From positions 1-64,000 of the forward strand of contig JBCFYV010000538.1 in the NCBI GenBank assembly GCA_039000515.1: a DNA stretch of 64,000 nt, read 5' to 3'. Source of the DNA: Timema cristinae. Lineage: Eukaryota > Arthropoda > Insecta > Phasmatodea > Timematidae. Numbering within the stretch: the stretch's first letter is position 1; each line of letters begins with the position of its first letter. The notes below the pieces were generated by a model that was not told the DNA's origin, did not search any database, and saw only the letters and a list, made by a program, of their open reading frames with translations. Positions 25,759 through 36,992 of the stretch are shown piece after piece. The position numbers were made by a program, and so were the translations under genes.

Positions 25759-26810
25759 ATCTAGGCTATTTTTCTGAATGTGATGTACAGATCACATTGT
25801 TACCTAAGTTAGGTTGTGTGTTTAAAAAGTGTATGATAAATACATGAATATAAATAGGCCAGTGTCATTTTTGACCAATTCACTATTGCTATATAAACTT
25901 AAAAAATAGTCACCCAGAATCACCAATCCATAGTTTCTTCCCCTTATTCCAATTTCTTTTCTTTTGATGGGCTGTGAGGTATAATCTTCTTTTTCCCCCT
26001 CTTCTATGGTCCACAGTTGTTTTTTCTTCGTCCATACTGACGCTAATTTTTTTTAGCTTCCACTTAATAAAATGTGGTCAATGTACGTATTTTTCAACTA
26101 AGCGTGCCACGACCTGCAATATTCTACCGAAGGTGATGAGCCGAGTGGAAGTACGAACGGCAAGAGGAAGCGAGAGAAGGATTAGCCTGCTCGTCTGCCA
26201 TTCTTTCACTTCCACAATACCTCCTACGTTCAGAGCAAAGCTTGACTGGTCCTTTGCCTAGTGATGGCGTTAGCGTACAGGGAAATGCTACCAGTTGCTA
26301 CCTCTCAGCTTAATAATGATACCAATAAATTTTGTGTTGTGACCCCCCTAATAAATTATATAATTCGATTCACAAATCTCCATTCTATGTTCCTAGAGTA
26401 TTGCCCTCTAGTTTCCCTCAGATTTAGGTCTTTAACGATAAACTCAAATATCCCTTATTATGACTTCTCTAAGGGCAAAATTTCATATTTTAAACTATGT
26501 TGACATCTCTCTTTATTATAGTAACATAGAATAAAGTTTTGTATTCATCCCAGTGAAGACCAAACCTCGATACTACTAATAGTTTAATCAAAATCGTGAA
26601 AGAGCTGAACACTTGAGTGACACTTTCTTGGCTCCCCTATGCAAGCCCCTTAAGTTATCTAATGAGGCTTTCATTTACAATGCATGGCAATGTAAAAGAT
26701 TAACTATTATATTTGTTTTCAGTTTTATCTTTTCAGGGAATAGTGTAATCGTAAATTTACCAGTGCCGGAACGTAAGGCAGTAGCCACCCCAAAGTTGAA
26801 TGGGGAGGGT
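25759..26810. other. Intronic sequence without recognised gene
   Basis: The ORFs at 25974, 26261 and 26613 (+) have no recognisable domain. A GC-richer patch at about 26090-26290 stands out from the AT-rich surroundings but matches nothing I know. Confidence 0.4.
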
Positions 26811-26910
26811 TATAAGGGAGGGGGAACAAACCCCCTATAAGGGAGGGGGAACAAACCCCCTATAAGGGAGGGGGAACAAACTCCCTATAAGGAAGGGGGC
26901 ACAAACCCCC
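26811..26910. repeat. 25-bp minisatellite, four copies, hairpin-forming
   Basis: The unit is TATAAGGGAGGGGGAACAAA plus CCCCC, at 26811, 26836, 26861 and 26886. Each unit can form a G5/C5 stem around AACAAA. Confidence 0.9.
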
Positions 26911-28584
26911 AACTGCGTAGGAAAGAAAAATCTACAAACATAAAATGCCTCTAGAAGCTATTTAGAGCATTTTTTAATGGTTACTAAAGCAAAAACTTAA
27001 TTTGTGCACTTCCTCTAAAATTTCAAGAATTCTCATAGAGCACAGTAAATTTCATCAAAATTTATTGATTCTTAGTATGAAAAAAGTTTTAACATAATAT
27101 TTATATAAAATCAATTAGTTAACTAAGAATTGCATAGTATAAAACCTTACTAAAACAATTATTAAAAATATTTTCCACAGAACCGCATTCCTGCCCCACT
27201 ACACCCATGCTTTTAGGTTTATTAATAGCCAGTCATATTTTGACATTTTCTTAGATTTTCCCCCAGATATATAGCCCATTCGCTGAAAAAACATGTATAA
27301 TCTTAGGCCTTGGCATACCACTCTGGAGGCGAATAACTTTGTTTGAATACAAAGCTTTCATTGATTCAAATTTACCTAAATGAATTACAAGAAGATCATA
27401 GTTATATATGATAAATATCAGGCACCTAAAATGTGCGCATTTCGACTTATGAACATAAAAATCACCAATGCTGTAATACATTTTCATAATACAAAATTTA
27501 AACACAGATAGTTTCAAGAATATATATTTCAATCACTTTTTTACAGGTAAATAAAACAATTATTATTTTAGAGTAAATACATACCAAATATACACACATA
27601 AATGTAAACACAGAAAATTTAGAAACTATGTAAAAAGTGATACCTTCATTAAATAAATTAATTTTTTTAGGTGTGGCGTGATCTAAAGAGAAACGCAAGG
27701 GGTAGAGCTGCAGCTATTAATGCAGCTCATAGGCAGACAGGCAACCCCAATGTGGAAGATAAACTCAGCGACCTTGATAGAAAAGTGATTGCTGTGGTTG
27801 GCCGGGATTCTAGTACTGGCATCACAGGTCTTTCCGCTTTTGGATTGGTAAGTTTTAACTCTAATAAAATTGGCATGACAAGTGCATGATATAAGCTTAA
27901 TAACATAGTAAATACTGTGTTGACTAGGGTACAGATATTACACCCAGCAGCAGCAGATCCTCAAGCCAGGTGGCCACAACAAATTTAGCGGCACCCAAGC
28001 CAATATGCACCGTGAGTGAAACAAACCCATTATTAAAACAGTTAATATTTTGCAATGCCAAAAATAGTAAGGTAATGCTTTGGCCTACATTTAAAAGTTG
28101 GCCTATCTTAGAGGAAAACTGACAGCTAATTTAAACAAGATGATTTATCATAGTTTTCAAATATTTATAGAAATTATGAAAGTAGGCTATTTCTTTAGGA
28201 AACAGATTTAAATTAGTTCATTAAAAGTAACACAATATGGTCTATAAACTTTATCTTATCTTTGTATAATTTCAATATTAACATGTATAAATAGCATCGT
28301 CAAAAAGTTTTAAGGAGCAAATGTTAAATAAAAACACATTAGTTAGAACAGTTTTAAAAATTGTTTATTTTTATTTTCTGGTCAAAATTTATAACATTTT
28401 ACCCTAAAAATACTTCATGGCGTCAGCTCCTAATTGAGTTTTATTATTTTAATATTATTTGATATTGATACTTTTTAATCAAAGTGATGGACACAGACAT
28501 GATGATTTAACATATAAACATATGAAATTAGCTGAATTAACTTTTCTATCATAAACATTTCTTCCAAAAACATAGAATTTCAGA

Positions 28585-28735
28585 GGAAATTTACTCGTAT
28601 TTGCATGAAGGGAAAGTGATAAACAATTAACGATAAACTACCCTGAGTAGAGCTGACCAGGATTCAAACTGATTTCCCTGTCATCAACAGTCTAATCTGA
28701 GAGTGATGCTTAAAGACAATGTGGCGACCTAAAAG
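28585..28735 (-). mobile_element. Decayed SINE family 1 in intron
   Basis: The reverse-complement body is recognisable from TTTACTCGTATTTGCATGAA, GGGAAAGTG and a remnant B box (GGATTCAAACTGATT). It lies within intron 4 of the Myb-like gene. Confidence 0.5.
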
Positions 28736-29134
28736 GGTTATTTCACTATTTATTACATGTTTGGAAATGGACGAGTTTCAATTAATGAGCATAAAGTCGT
28801 AGCAGTAATATTTAAATAATGGATTAAAAATGAGTATTTAACAAGATAGTATGTAAATTAATAAATAATTAAGATATAAATTTCAGGTGAAAACACTAGC
28901 CACATAAACAGTATATAAAGCTGTGCAATGTATGGATATCTGTCTTAACTTAATCTCTCTGTACAGGAGTAAGATTTGGAAACCATTCATGTGGAGGATC
29001 ATGTTATACCTATGGATACTTTATGTAAGTGATATCATTTGATTATACTTTGCACGCATGTCTTACTAAATGTTAGAGATGGCTACAAATGTACAATACA
29101 ATAGTAAGCTAGAGAATATTAAGGTAGAATATTT

Positions 29135-29225
29135 AAAGGGACTTTACCCACATTTGTGAGAAGGAAAGTGTGGGAAACCATTTAGGATACACACTTCAGT
29201 ACACCTACTATTGTAACACATGGAT
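29135..29225 (-). mobile_element. Decayed SINE family 1 body in intron
   Basis: TTTACCCACATTTGTGAGAA, GGAAAGTGTGGGAAACCATT and TTCAGTACACC match the family 1 body in reverse. Head and tail are gone. It lies in intron 5. Confidence 0.5.
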
Positions 29226-32200
29226 TACTAAACAATTTAGGGGGTGTAGATGAGGGTGATAGCTTATCCCATTATTATATAGATGGTAAAAAAAATTAAG
29301 TTCACTTGGCTGTGATTCCCACCTTGAACTTTCTGTCAATAAAAGCAACCCAGGTGCAATAAAAATAAATAAATAGTTATAATAACTCTACATTACTTTT
29401 AATAGCTACACAAGATGTAACAGACAGCGGAGAGTCATCACCACCTATGCCATTCTCCAAAACAAGCCTACACCCTAAATCAAAGAGAGCCAATGATCCA
29501 GAAACATTCGATCAATCAGAGATACTTCACACCCCAAAACGTTCCAAAAAACGTATGTACATAATTTAATTTGATATTTTAATTTTAAGTCAATATAATG
29601 ATTGTTACATAAGCACTTAAGAAAACAAAGTATGATATATTCACAACCTTAGTTTACTTGGATGACAGTTAAAAAAATTAATAGAAATAATCCCTAATAT
29701 ATCCCTAAACCAACAGCCGACATCTCTACCTTTGGAAAACTATAAGGAAAATGTATGATGATTTTATAGCTAACCACAGTAATCTAGGCCAATATTATTT
29801 ATTTAAGGTCAGGCACAAAGCTTATCGTTTATTACTTTCCAATTCCACATCAGGTTTAACTTACTTAGCTTCACGAATTTAAACCATGTGATTGAATGTG
29901 ACCGAAACAAATTCTTTACAATGATGCCCCCAAGCAGTGGATGAAAATATTTTATTCAGTTAAATATTTCAAAATACGATAAAATAATAATAAAATAATT
30001 AATTATATATATAAAAAATTACAAGTATTTTCTCTTTTCTAAGTAAATACGATCCTGTATTAAAAGGTATTAATGCATGATCTATATTACACAACATAGA
30101 TAACATTCCAGAGCTGAGAATAAGTAATTTTAATTATGTTTAAAATATTGTTTCAGATTGGGTAAAAATACATTATTAAAAGTTATAAAACAGTGTAAGA
30201 AAACTTAAGTCCACATTATTTTAAATGTAAAATATAACATACAATTAAAAAACTTAACATTTATAACAAAACAATGATCTTTTACAAGTGTTGGCAATCC
30301 AAAACATAAACATATGATTTTTGAACTGTCATCCAGGTAAAAACTTATCATAAACAGACTTAATGCACCTCACTTTATAAAGCTGGTCGAGAACTAGCAA
30401 TCTGAAACATGTACACCTACACAATAGACATTAACACCATGTTTTGCAGGATTTTATTTTTATACTAGAAGGGCAGGAACAACTGTTTTTATTTGACAAA
30501 AATTTAAACATATGTGACATGTGTGTGTCAAATTGTCTTAATAATACAAACCATCTTCAAAATTCTTATATGAAGCTCTTGCAAATGAATTAATTAGTGA
30601 ATGTTTATTTACAGGTAGACAATGTGATGACTATGACAGTATATTTCTTCAGAAATTTACTCAAATTCAAGAAGTAAATATAAACAATGCACGTGTAAGT
30701 AAAAAATAATAATTTTAAATTTGTAAAACATGATAATGGGAATAAATAAATTCCATGCATCCAGAATTATACATTACACATCTCACACACTAAAACCAAG
30801 TTATCTATACATTACATGTTGTAAGTGCTACTATGCAATATGGATTGAGATGGAAAAAAAATATCTAGATCTTGTCTTGAAAGTAAATAAATCACTATCA
30901 CGAGCACCTATTTTAAATAGGTGTCTTAGGTTCTATATTATGTCCATGCTGATAAATGCATGTTTGTTGCAGACAACAGGTGACCAAATTAAAGTACTTG
31001 GTGATGGGGCAACAAATATTGAGACAGCTGCAGGCACCATGGCAACAGTAGCACAGGAAACTCAAAAGAGTTTTGAAAGACTGGCTACAGCTATTGAAAC
31101 AATGGCTTCAGCCATTACAAAACTGGCTGATTGTTATTCCAAACATTAATTTTTTTCTTTTATTGTTTAGATGTAATTACAAACCAATATTTAACAGCAA
31201 ATAAAAAATATTAACTTTTTTATATTCATTATTGTTAACATAATTTTGTCCTAGCTGCTTTCACTAGAGTTTTGTTTGTTTCTTAGTTTGAGATAGACTT
31301 AAAAATCTATATAATAATTTAAACAAAATTTTCACAAATGTGTATACTCTCAGGATGAACATAGGCTATGTGTTTCCCTGTTAAAAGCAATACGATTAAT
31401 AAGGTTTCAAAAATTCTGTCTTAAGCCAGGTGATTAATGGTAGATTCTCCTTCAATAAAATGTATTGTTTTAATTGTTATTAAATTATTATTATTATTAT
31501 TAAATATAGCTTAAAAAATTCCATGTATATAAAGTAAGACAAATCAGGCAACCTTTGTTAAACAATGCTAGGAATGAATTATTGATCAAAATATTGATGT
31601 ACAATGCCAGCACGCACATTAGCAGCATTGGCAGGTGGTATTACATTGTGCTCCACATGCAGTAGGGGAGCTTCAGCGACCAATTGGTGGGGCTCTTCAA
31701 CTCTGTAATGGCGCATCATATTATTTAAAACCGCACAAGCGATTATGATACGTCCAGCTGTTGGTGGTGCATATTTTAGGACCCTTTCCTTTAATAGACA
31801 CCGCCATTCACTCTTCATCACCCCAAAGAGACGCTCCACACAATTTCTTGTTTGACAGTGCCAAGCTGTGTAGCGCCCTTCAGGGGAATCTAGCGGAACA
31901 TTGCGGATAGGAGTTAGCAGGTAAGGTTCTGGTACATACCCTGAGTCACCTGAAAATATTAAACATATCTAAACCAATGTCTAAGTCTACAAGTGTAGCA
32001 AACAATTTAACAACCATATAATCTTCGTCAATGATGGTTCATCCAGTTGCAGTCTACCAATATTCAATAGGAAATAAGAAATTATTTCATCGTAGGCCTA
32101 GCTGTAATTAAAGTGGTTATATCTATTTAGAATTGAGCTTGAGATTTTTAGATTGTGAAGGGTAATCATTAGCTAATAATAGTGAGTCCTGATTTTTATA

Positions 32201-33356
32201 AATAATAGAGATGTGTAAACACTCTTGATGCTAGAGCCGTATTTAAACGTCTTTGTGGAACCCATGAGGAAAGCGGGAGACATTAAAATGTCATCCATTT
32301 TGTCATGTGTTTTAAATGTATTCATAGGTTTTAATACATCTCTTAGCATTGCTTGGAGGCTGTCTATGAGTATTTGATACTAAAATTGTCATTATATCGC
32401 ACAGGAAATCGTTATTTCGATAGCAACATTCAATCTTTAGTTGTCATTGAGTATGGTTATAGCGACACTGTTTGAGATTAGTTTGTGTTATTATCTATGA
32501 GGGTATTGTTTTGTTTTATATTTTTACTATAAGCAATGGTAGTTTAACATCATTACTTATTTTTATTTACTCACCCTTCTTTTGTAGGTTTTTTCATAAA
32601 CATCATATTTTGGTTTACTCTGTTTTTACATGAAATTTTCTGAGCAATTCTGAACTTTTTTCAGTATTAATTTACTTATGTATAGTTTTTTAATCTTTTT
32701 TAGACATTGTGTAAAAATGGTCTTTTCCTATATTTGTATTGCATTTATTTTATTTTAAAGCATTTATAATTGTTTGTTTAGCCAAGGAAAAAAAGTAACC
32801 TGAAAAGATGGTAGGCGAGAGACCCGATATCAGTTGGCCTACAATATGTGCTAAGTTGGTTTGTGTTTTGCGTCCTGTTTAAAATTGATTCATTAAAAAA
32901 AATTGTTAGTAAATGATGTTTTTGTTACTTTGAATTTTAGTAATGTTTCAAATTTACTTTAGCTTTTACAGATATACTTTATTAATTATAATGTGTTTAT
33001 AACAAAAAATTTAATATTGGTTCAATTTTTATTTTTGACTAAATCAAAAATAAACAGTCTTTTTAATTAAATATTTTTTGCTATCATATATAATTCATCT
33101 ATGTTTCAAATTAAAGAGCATAATCTGATTTAAAAGGATATAAGTATAATTATTATACCATATTTACTTTGTTATTAGAAAAATCCCCAACTATGCTAAA
33201 AATGTATTTTCTAATGGTACTGAAAGTGTTAAGCTTCAAATATTGAAGGTAAAATCTACTTTGCTTATACTAAGACATAATATCTATAAAGATATTTGAA
33301 ATATTTCAACATATAAGCATTCAATTTATTTACATTATTTAAAAAAAATCATATCT

Positions 33357-33480
33357 GGACAGAGGAATCAAACCTGGGAACTTTGGCTTAACATGCCAAT
33401 GCTCTAATACTTAGCTATCCAGGAATTGGCCCACGCTCCTCCAGGTTATTCTTCACTCATAGTTTTAGGCTGAGTCTGTG
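33357..33480 (-). mobile_element. Third tRNA-like SINE family, reverse copy
   Basis: On the minus strand: a tRNA-like segment with GAGCATTGGCATGTTAAGCC and B box CAGGTTTGATTCCTCTG, then TCCAGATATGATTTTTT. It is similar to the forward copy at 33640-33790, with which it forms an inverted pair inside intron 4 of the transposase gene. Confidence 0.55.
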
Positions 33481-33639
33481 ATGAATCTGTCTAAATATGA
33501 CAGTCAATACCTTGAGATATTAGATACCACAGCCATTGTAGCTTGTAAAGGTGGTTATCCTATCAAGTATAGGCCCTACAAGATTTAATCACTGCAAATT
33601 TCAATGAATATAATTACATTGACGATTTATACACATCTA

Positions 33640-33790
33640 TACACATCCATCGCCGGCTCTGCCTTAAATTATGAGTGAAAAGTGATCCTGGTCATGGGGC
33701 GAATCCTGGATAACCCAGTGGTAGTGCATTGGTGTGTTAAACAATAATGATCGAGTTCAATTCCTGTGTCCAGCTGTCATTTTTTCAAAT
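33640..33790 (+). mobile_element. Third tRNA-like SINE family, forward copy
   Basis: CCTGGATAACCCAGTGGTAG (A-box-like) and GAGTTCAATTCCTGTG (B box) are followed by TCCAGCTGTCATTTTTT. The alignment with the complement of 33357-33480 covers about 120 bp, including an upstream TATGAGTGAA block. Confidence 0.55.
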
Positions 33791-35230
33791 AACTTAAATG
33801 AACTAAAATGTGGTTTCCTTCATATGGCACTTCCTGTAATTACAATGATTTTCATTCTGTGTGCTATCATTCTTAGAACAGCTACTAAACAGTATTTTAA
33901 CACAAATTAATGATTAAATGATATCTCTAATGTAAGCATGGGTACATTAATAGACATCAGCATAAAATATTATAGTTTTTATCTCTCTTAAGTGTTTACC
34001 CTAATTATATGAGTATACCAAGCAACATACCAAGCAACCAAGTGTTTCTAATTCCATCATGATGCATCTGTTCCAAAGCTTGCCGTAGTGTCCCATAGCG
34101 GAAAATAAATTGATCATGCACTGATCCAGGCATGGTGGGATCGATGTGCAAAATATGTAGGTTGTAACTACAAACCTGATAAAAGATAATTAGCATAAGT
34201 ATTGTTAAGTTCTACAATATTTTACATTCTGATCATATATAGGCCTAATCTCTTTAAAATGCAAGAAATAATTATTTGTATTATGGATTACTCACTATTT
34301 GCACATTGATAGAGTGAAATTGGTGATGATTAAAATAGGCAGCCTAATTCTCAACTGGCCTGGATATGGCAATGTGTGTACAGTCGATACAACCAATGAC
34401 ACCATCAACACCAGTTGCATGAAGAAACCTGAGAACAAAATGAATTAATTTATATCATAGTCTATATGGAAATATTATAACATAGGCCTATCTAAAATCC
34501 GGACATTCAAATAGGCCAAGGTACATGTTTTTTTGTATGTGGCTATAATCTAATCCACTTGCCTGGAATAAAGTTATCGAGTACCGATATTTACTTCATA
34601 AAGTCTTCAGGCCTAATTTAAAATAACAGTGAATTGGTTGTTTGTTCTTTAACAAGGGTTAATTTGAGATGACGTATTATTAATTTTACATAAAACCTGC
34701 TTTGTATGAACATAGTTAAGTGACCGCATAAAGTCTGCCCCAACATACAAGGTTAGTGGGTGTAATGTAAAATAAATTCTGTCAAAAGCAAAATTACAAT
34801 TTGTGAGGTTAGTTTTAGCTGGGTTTAAGAAAAATGAAGCTAGGTAAAGTTTATTTTTGTTAAAATAAATGTTTACATTAAGTTATATGTATTTGTCTTT
34901 AGAGGTAATCATTTATTTTTCTTTAAACTTTAAATAAAAGTACAAATGTTTAATTATGCTAAAATTTACTAAACTTACTGGTTTTTTCTGTGTCGTCGTT
35001 CCTCAAATGTCTCAGGAAACTTTATCAACACTGCAGCCAAATACTGAGTAATTAACCTGCTTATTTTCCTGACACAATTGCCGACAGAAGTTTGACACAC
35101 CGCCAAACAAAAGTCTTGCCCAACGGCCCGTTGGTAGCTGCCAGTCGCAAAAAAGCGAATAGCAGTGAGAACCTTCAACATTATTACATATACAACATTA
35201 TGGTTAGGAAGATTATCAAATACTACAATA

Positions 35231-35236
35231 CACATC
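35231..35236 (+). repeat. Polinton target-site duplication, left
   Basis: CACATC immediately precedes the element and is repeated exactly at 47772-47777. Six bases is the target duplication size known for Polinton/Maverick integration. Confidence 0.92.
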
Positions 35237-35731
35237 AGTAAGGGTAAATATGGCTTTCTGTGACGCTCATTTGCATAATCCAGGGATGGGAAGGGTTGAG
35301 ATAGATATGTTGATGTGAGCTGTGTAGGAGGGGGGATGGGGGGGGGGATGGAGTGGCTGGGTGTGGGGTGGAGTGGGAGACTATTTTTTTGGTACGGTGG
35401 GTAAAGTGAGAATACGGCGACACTCATTTGCATAATTGGATGTGGGAGGGTCGAGATAGATATGGTGATGTGAGGTAGAGGGGTGGGGGTTGAAGCACCT
35501 GGCTGGCTGAGAAGGGAAGGGGAGACTTTTTTTGTCCGCGCAAATGCGGGCTGTCTCACGGGTCTCGAAGTATCCGCTCTACCTCCACGCAAATGCGGGT
35601 TCACTTCCCAATTCCTACGCGGGAGGGCAGCTTATGGACCTGGGGATATGACAAGTATATTCTCCCTCAAACCCTGACGGTCAGTCCTAGCAAAGATTGG
35701 GAATTAAGGATATGACAAGTATTATTCACCT
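35237..35731 (+). repeat. Polinton left terminal inverted repeat (495 bp)
   Basis: It matches the complement of 47280-47771 with a few substitutions and small indels, mainly in G-runs near 35340 and around 35460. It includes CTACCTCCACGCAAATGCGG and GTTCACTTCCCAATTCCTA, a piece also found in SINE family 1. Two GCTCATTTGCATAAT-like octamer-bearing segments lie at about 35265 and 35425. Confidence 0.95.
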
Positions 35732-35733
35732 CG

Positions 35734-35832
35734 GGTGTATGTGTGTAGGTGTATGTGTATGTGTATGTGTAGGTGTAGGTGTAGGTGTATGTGTATGTGT
35801 AGGTGTAGGTGTATGTGTAGGTGTATGTGTAT
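35734..35832 (+). repeat. GTGTAT/GTGTAG hexanucleotide microsatellite
   Basis: GTGTATGTGTAGGTGTA-type hexamers begin immediately inside the left terminal repeat. There is no counterpart at the right end. Confidence 0.9.
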
Positions 35833-35929
35833 GTTGTGAATAGTTTTTTTTAAATGATGGATTCTATTCTCTAAATGGTAGTAAAATGTATCTTGGATTG
35901 GGATCCTGGGTAGTATGCTTGCTGTTCTT

Positions 35930-36235
35930 GGGACTGGGAAGGTTAGAACCCCCTGCCAGTGCACCGTGGATTAGGAACCCGCATTCACGTGAAAAGAAAG
36001 TTGAAAACCATTTTGGAAAATTCACCTTCAGTACACCCTGGATCTCCACGTCATCGTCAGTCTAGTAGCGCCTTACACTATACCTCCACACAAATGCGGG
36101 TTCACTTCCCAATTCCTATGCGGGAGGGCAGCTTATGGACCTGGGGATATGACAATTATATTCTCTCTCTCAAACCCTGACGGTCAGTCCTAGCAAAGAT
36201 TGAGAATTAAGGATATGACAAGTATTATTCCCTTC
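35930..36235 (+). repeat. SINE family 1 fragment and second copy of inner TIR segment
   Basis: Positions 35965-36055 resemble the reversed SINE family 1 body (ACCCGCATTCACGTGAAAAG, GAAAACCATTTTGGAAAATT). About 36075-36232 repeats the inner part of the terminal repeat (from CTCCACACAAATGCGGGTTC to GACAAGTATTATTC). A complement of that inner segment also occurs near the other end at 46735-46830. Confidence 0.75.
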
Positions 36236-36299
36236 TAAGTCAATAATCATTTAATTGTTTTCAAGTTTAATGAGTTTAAAAGAATTGTTTACATCAGGG

Positions 36300-36612
36300 T
36301 CGTGTGCGTGTGTGAGTGTGTTAGGATAACTGAACTTAATCTAAGACAATAATCGTTGAATGAGTTTAAAAAAAATTGTTTACATCATTAACTAACAATA
36401 CAAGGTTGTGTGTGTGCGTGTGGGTGTATGTGTAATTATCTTTAAATGAAGCTGGATTATGAAGAGTTGATTTCCCCGAAAAACGAATGATATTTCTTCG
36501 CATACATATATTCAGTACAAAATTCTCCCTCTCTCTCTCAAAGTCTTAGTCTTTTCGGTATGGAGGAGGGTTGATGGAGCACCCGGGCGAGGGGTGGAGG
36601 TGTTATCTCTCG
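36300..36612 (+). repeat. Subterminal repeats of the Polinton
   Basis: Positions 36300-36500 (GTGTTAGGATAACTGAACTT through TGAAGAGTTGATTTCC) recur with about 95% similarity at 37385-37630. Positions 36503-36605 (ATATATTCAGTACAAAATTC through GGTTGATGGAGCACC) match the complement of 46905-46998. The element ends are thus built of several layers of direct and inverted repeats. Confidence 0.8.
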
Positions 36613-36932
36613 CACGGACCAGATGTTTTTTATCCCTATCATCGTGACGTAGCGTGTAGACCCTATGGGCAGGGTTATAAGGTACCACACGGTGAAGTGT
36701 GTTGTGAGGGGCTTGACCTAGTGACTGCGGTGCACAGCTGTGGCAGCTGCTCTTGAAAGAGCCGTATATATTCTCATAACAGTCAAGGTATTATCTGATT
36801 CACAAACTTTAGAACATAAATTTCTTTCCAAGTGACATGCTTAGAATCATAATACTTTGTGTTGAGTAGTTTTCACATTGAAGGTCTAGATCCGTGTACT
36901 TTGTAGGAGGGGGAGAGGCGTGGTTTTGAGCC

Positions 36933-36972
36933 TATAAATAGGGGTGGTCAGCCCTTTTTTTGTTGAATCATT
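36933..36972 (+). promoter_or_regulatory. TATA box and initiator of the first Polinton gene
   Basis: TATAAATA at 36933-36940 is followed by an arthropod-like initiator TCATT at 36969, 20-odd bases before the ATG at 36993. This is sequence inference only. Confidence 0.55.
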
Positions 36973-36992
36973 AACCGGTAGCTATATTAGCC

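Larger units (their letters stand above)
27671..31149 (+). pseudogene. Harbinger Myb/SANT-like protein, exons 3-8
   Basis: Exons 27671-27847, 27928-28011, 28967-29024, 29406-29552, 30615-30694 and 30973-31149 all have AG acceptors and GTAAGT, GTGAGT or GTATGT donors, and their phases agree throughout. Joined to exons 1-2 they give about 310 codons. Exon 3 completes the Myb-like domain (WRDLKRNARGRAA). The middle is Ser/Pro-rich with a basic patch (TPKRSKK). Exon 8 is a coiled-coil-like tail (TMATVAQETQKSFERLAT) ending at 31149. The family binds transposon ends and helps nuclear entry and excision. An in-frame TAA at 28970-28972, just after the exon 5 acceptor, is the only break; a single C-to-T change of CAA would explain it. 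An AATAAA lies at 31200. Confidence 0.85.
31579..35172 (-). pseudogene. HARBI1-like Harbinger DDE transposase, exons 2-5
   Basis: Exons 35172-34979, 34428-34296, 34175-34031 and 31949-31579 join in phase with good AG/GT sites. With exon 1 at 48655-48425 they give about 357 residues, matching the roughly 350-aa HARBI1 family. Exon 2: VLTAIRFFATGSYQRAVGQD. Exon 3: first catalytic Asp in VIGCIDCTHIAI. Exon 4: second Asp in PTMPGSVHDQFIF. Exon 5: GDSGYVPEPYLLTP and the Glu of VERLFGVMKSEW. This is an RNase H-fold DDE transposase that cuts the element ends. The one visible break is a TAG at 34344-34346, right after RPVEN, in exon 3. The gene ends 430 bp from the convergent Myb-like gene. Exon 2 ends only 58 bp from the Polinton target duplication. 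Confidence 0.9.

Noticed and set aside
34975..35604. 209-aa ORF (-) and its mirror at 47407-47823 (+)
   Set aside because: Most of each is a translation of the Polinton terminal repeat. The shared NPHLRGGR start comes from the SINE-like piece and is also seen at 16175. Only the part of the first ORF from 35172 down is real, as HARBI1 exon 2.
35722..35964. 80-aa His/Ile-rich ORF (-)
   Set aside because: Its repetitive half is the GTGTAT/GTGTAG microsatellite read in frame.
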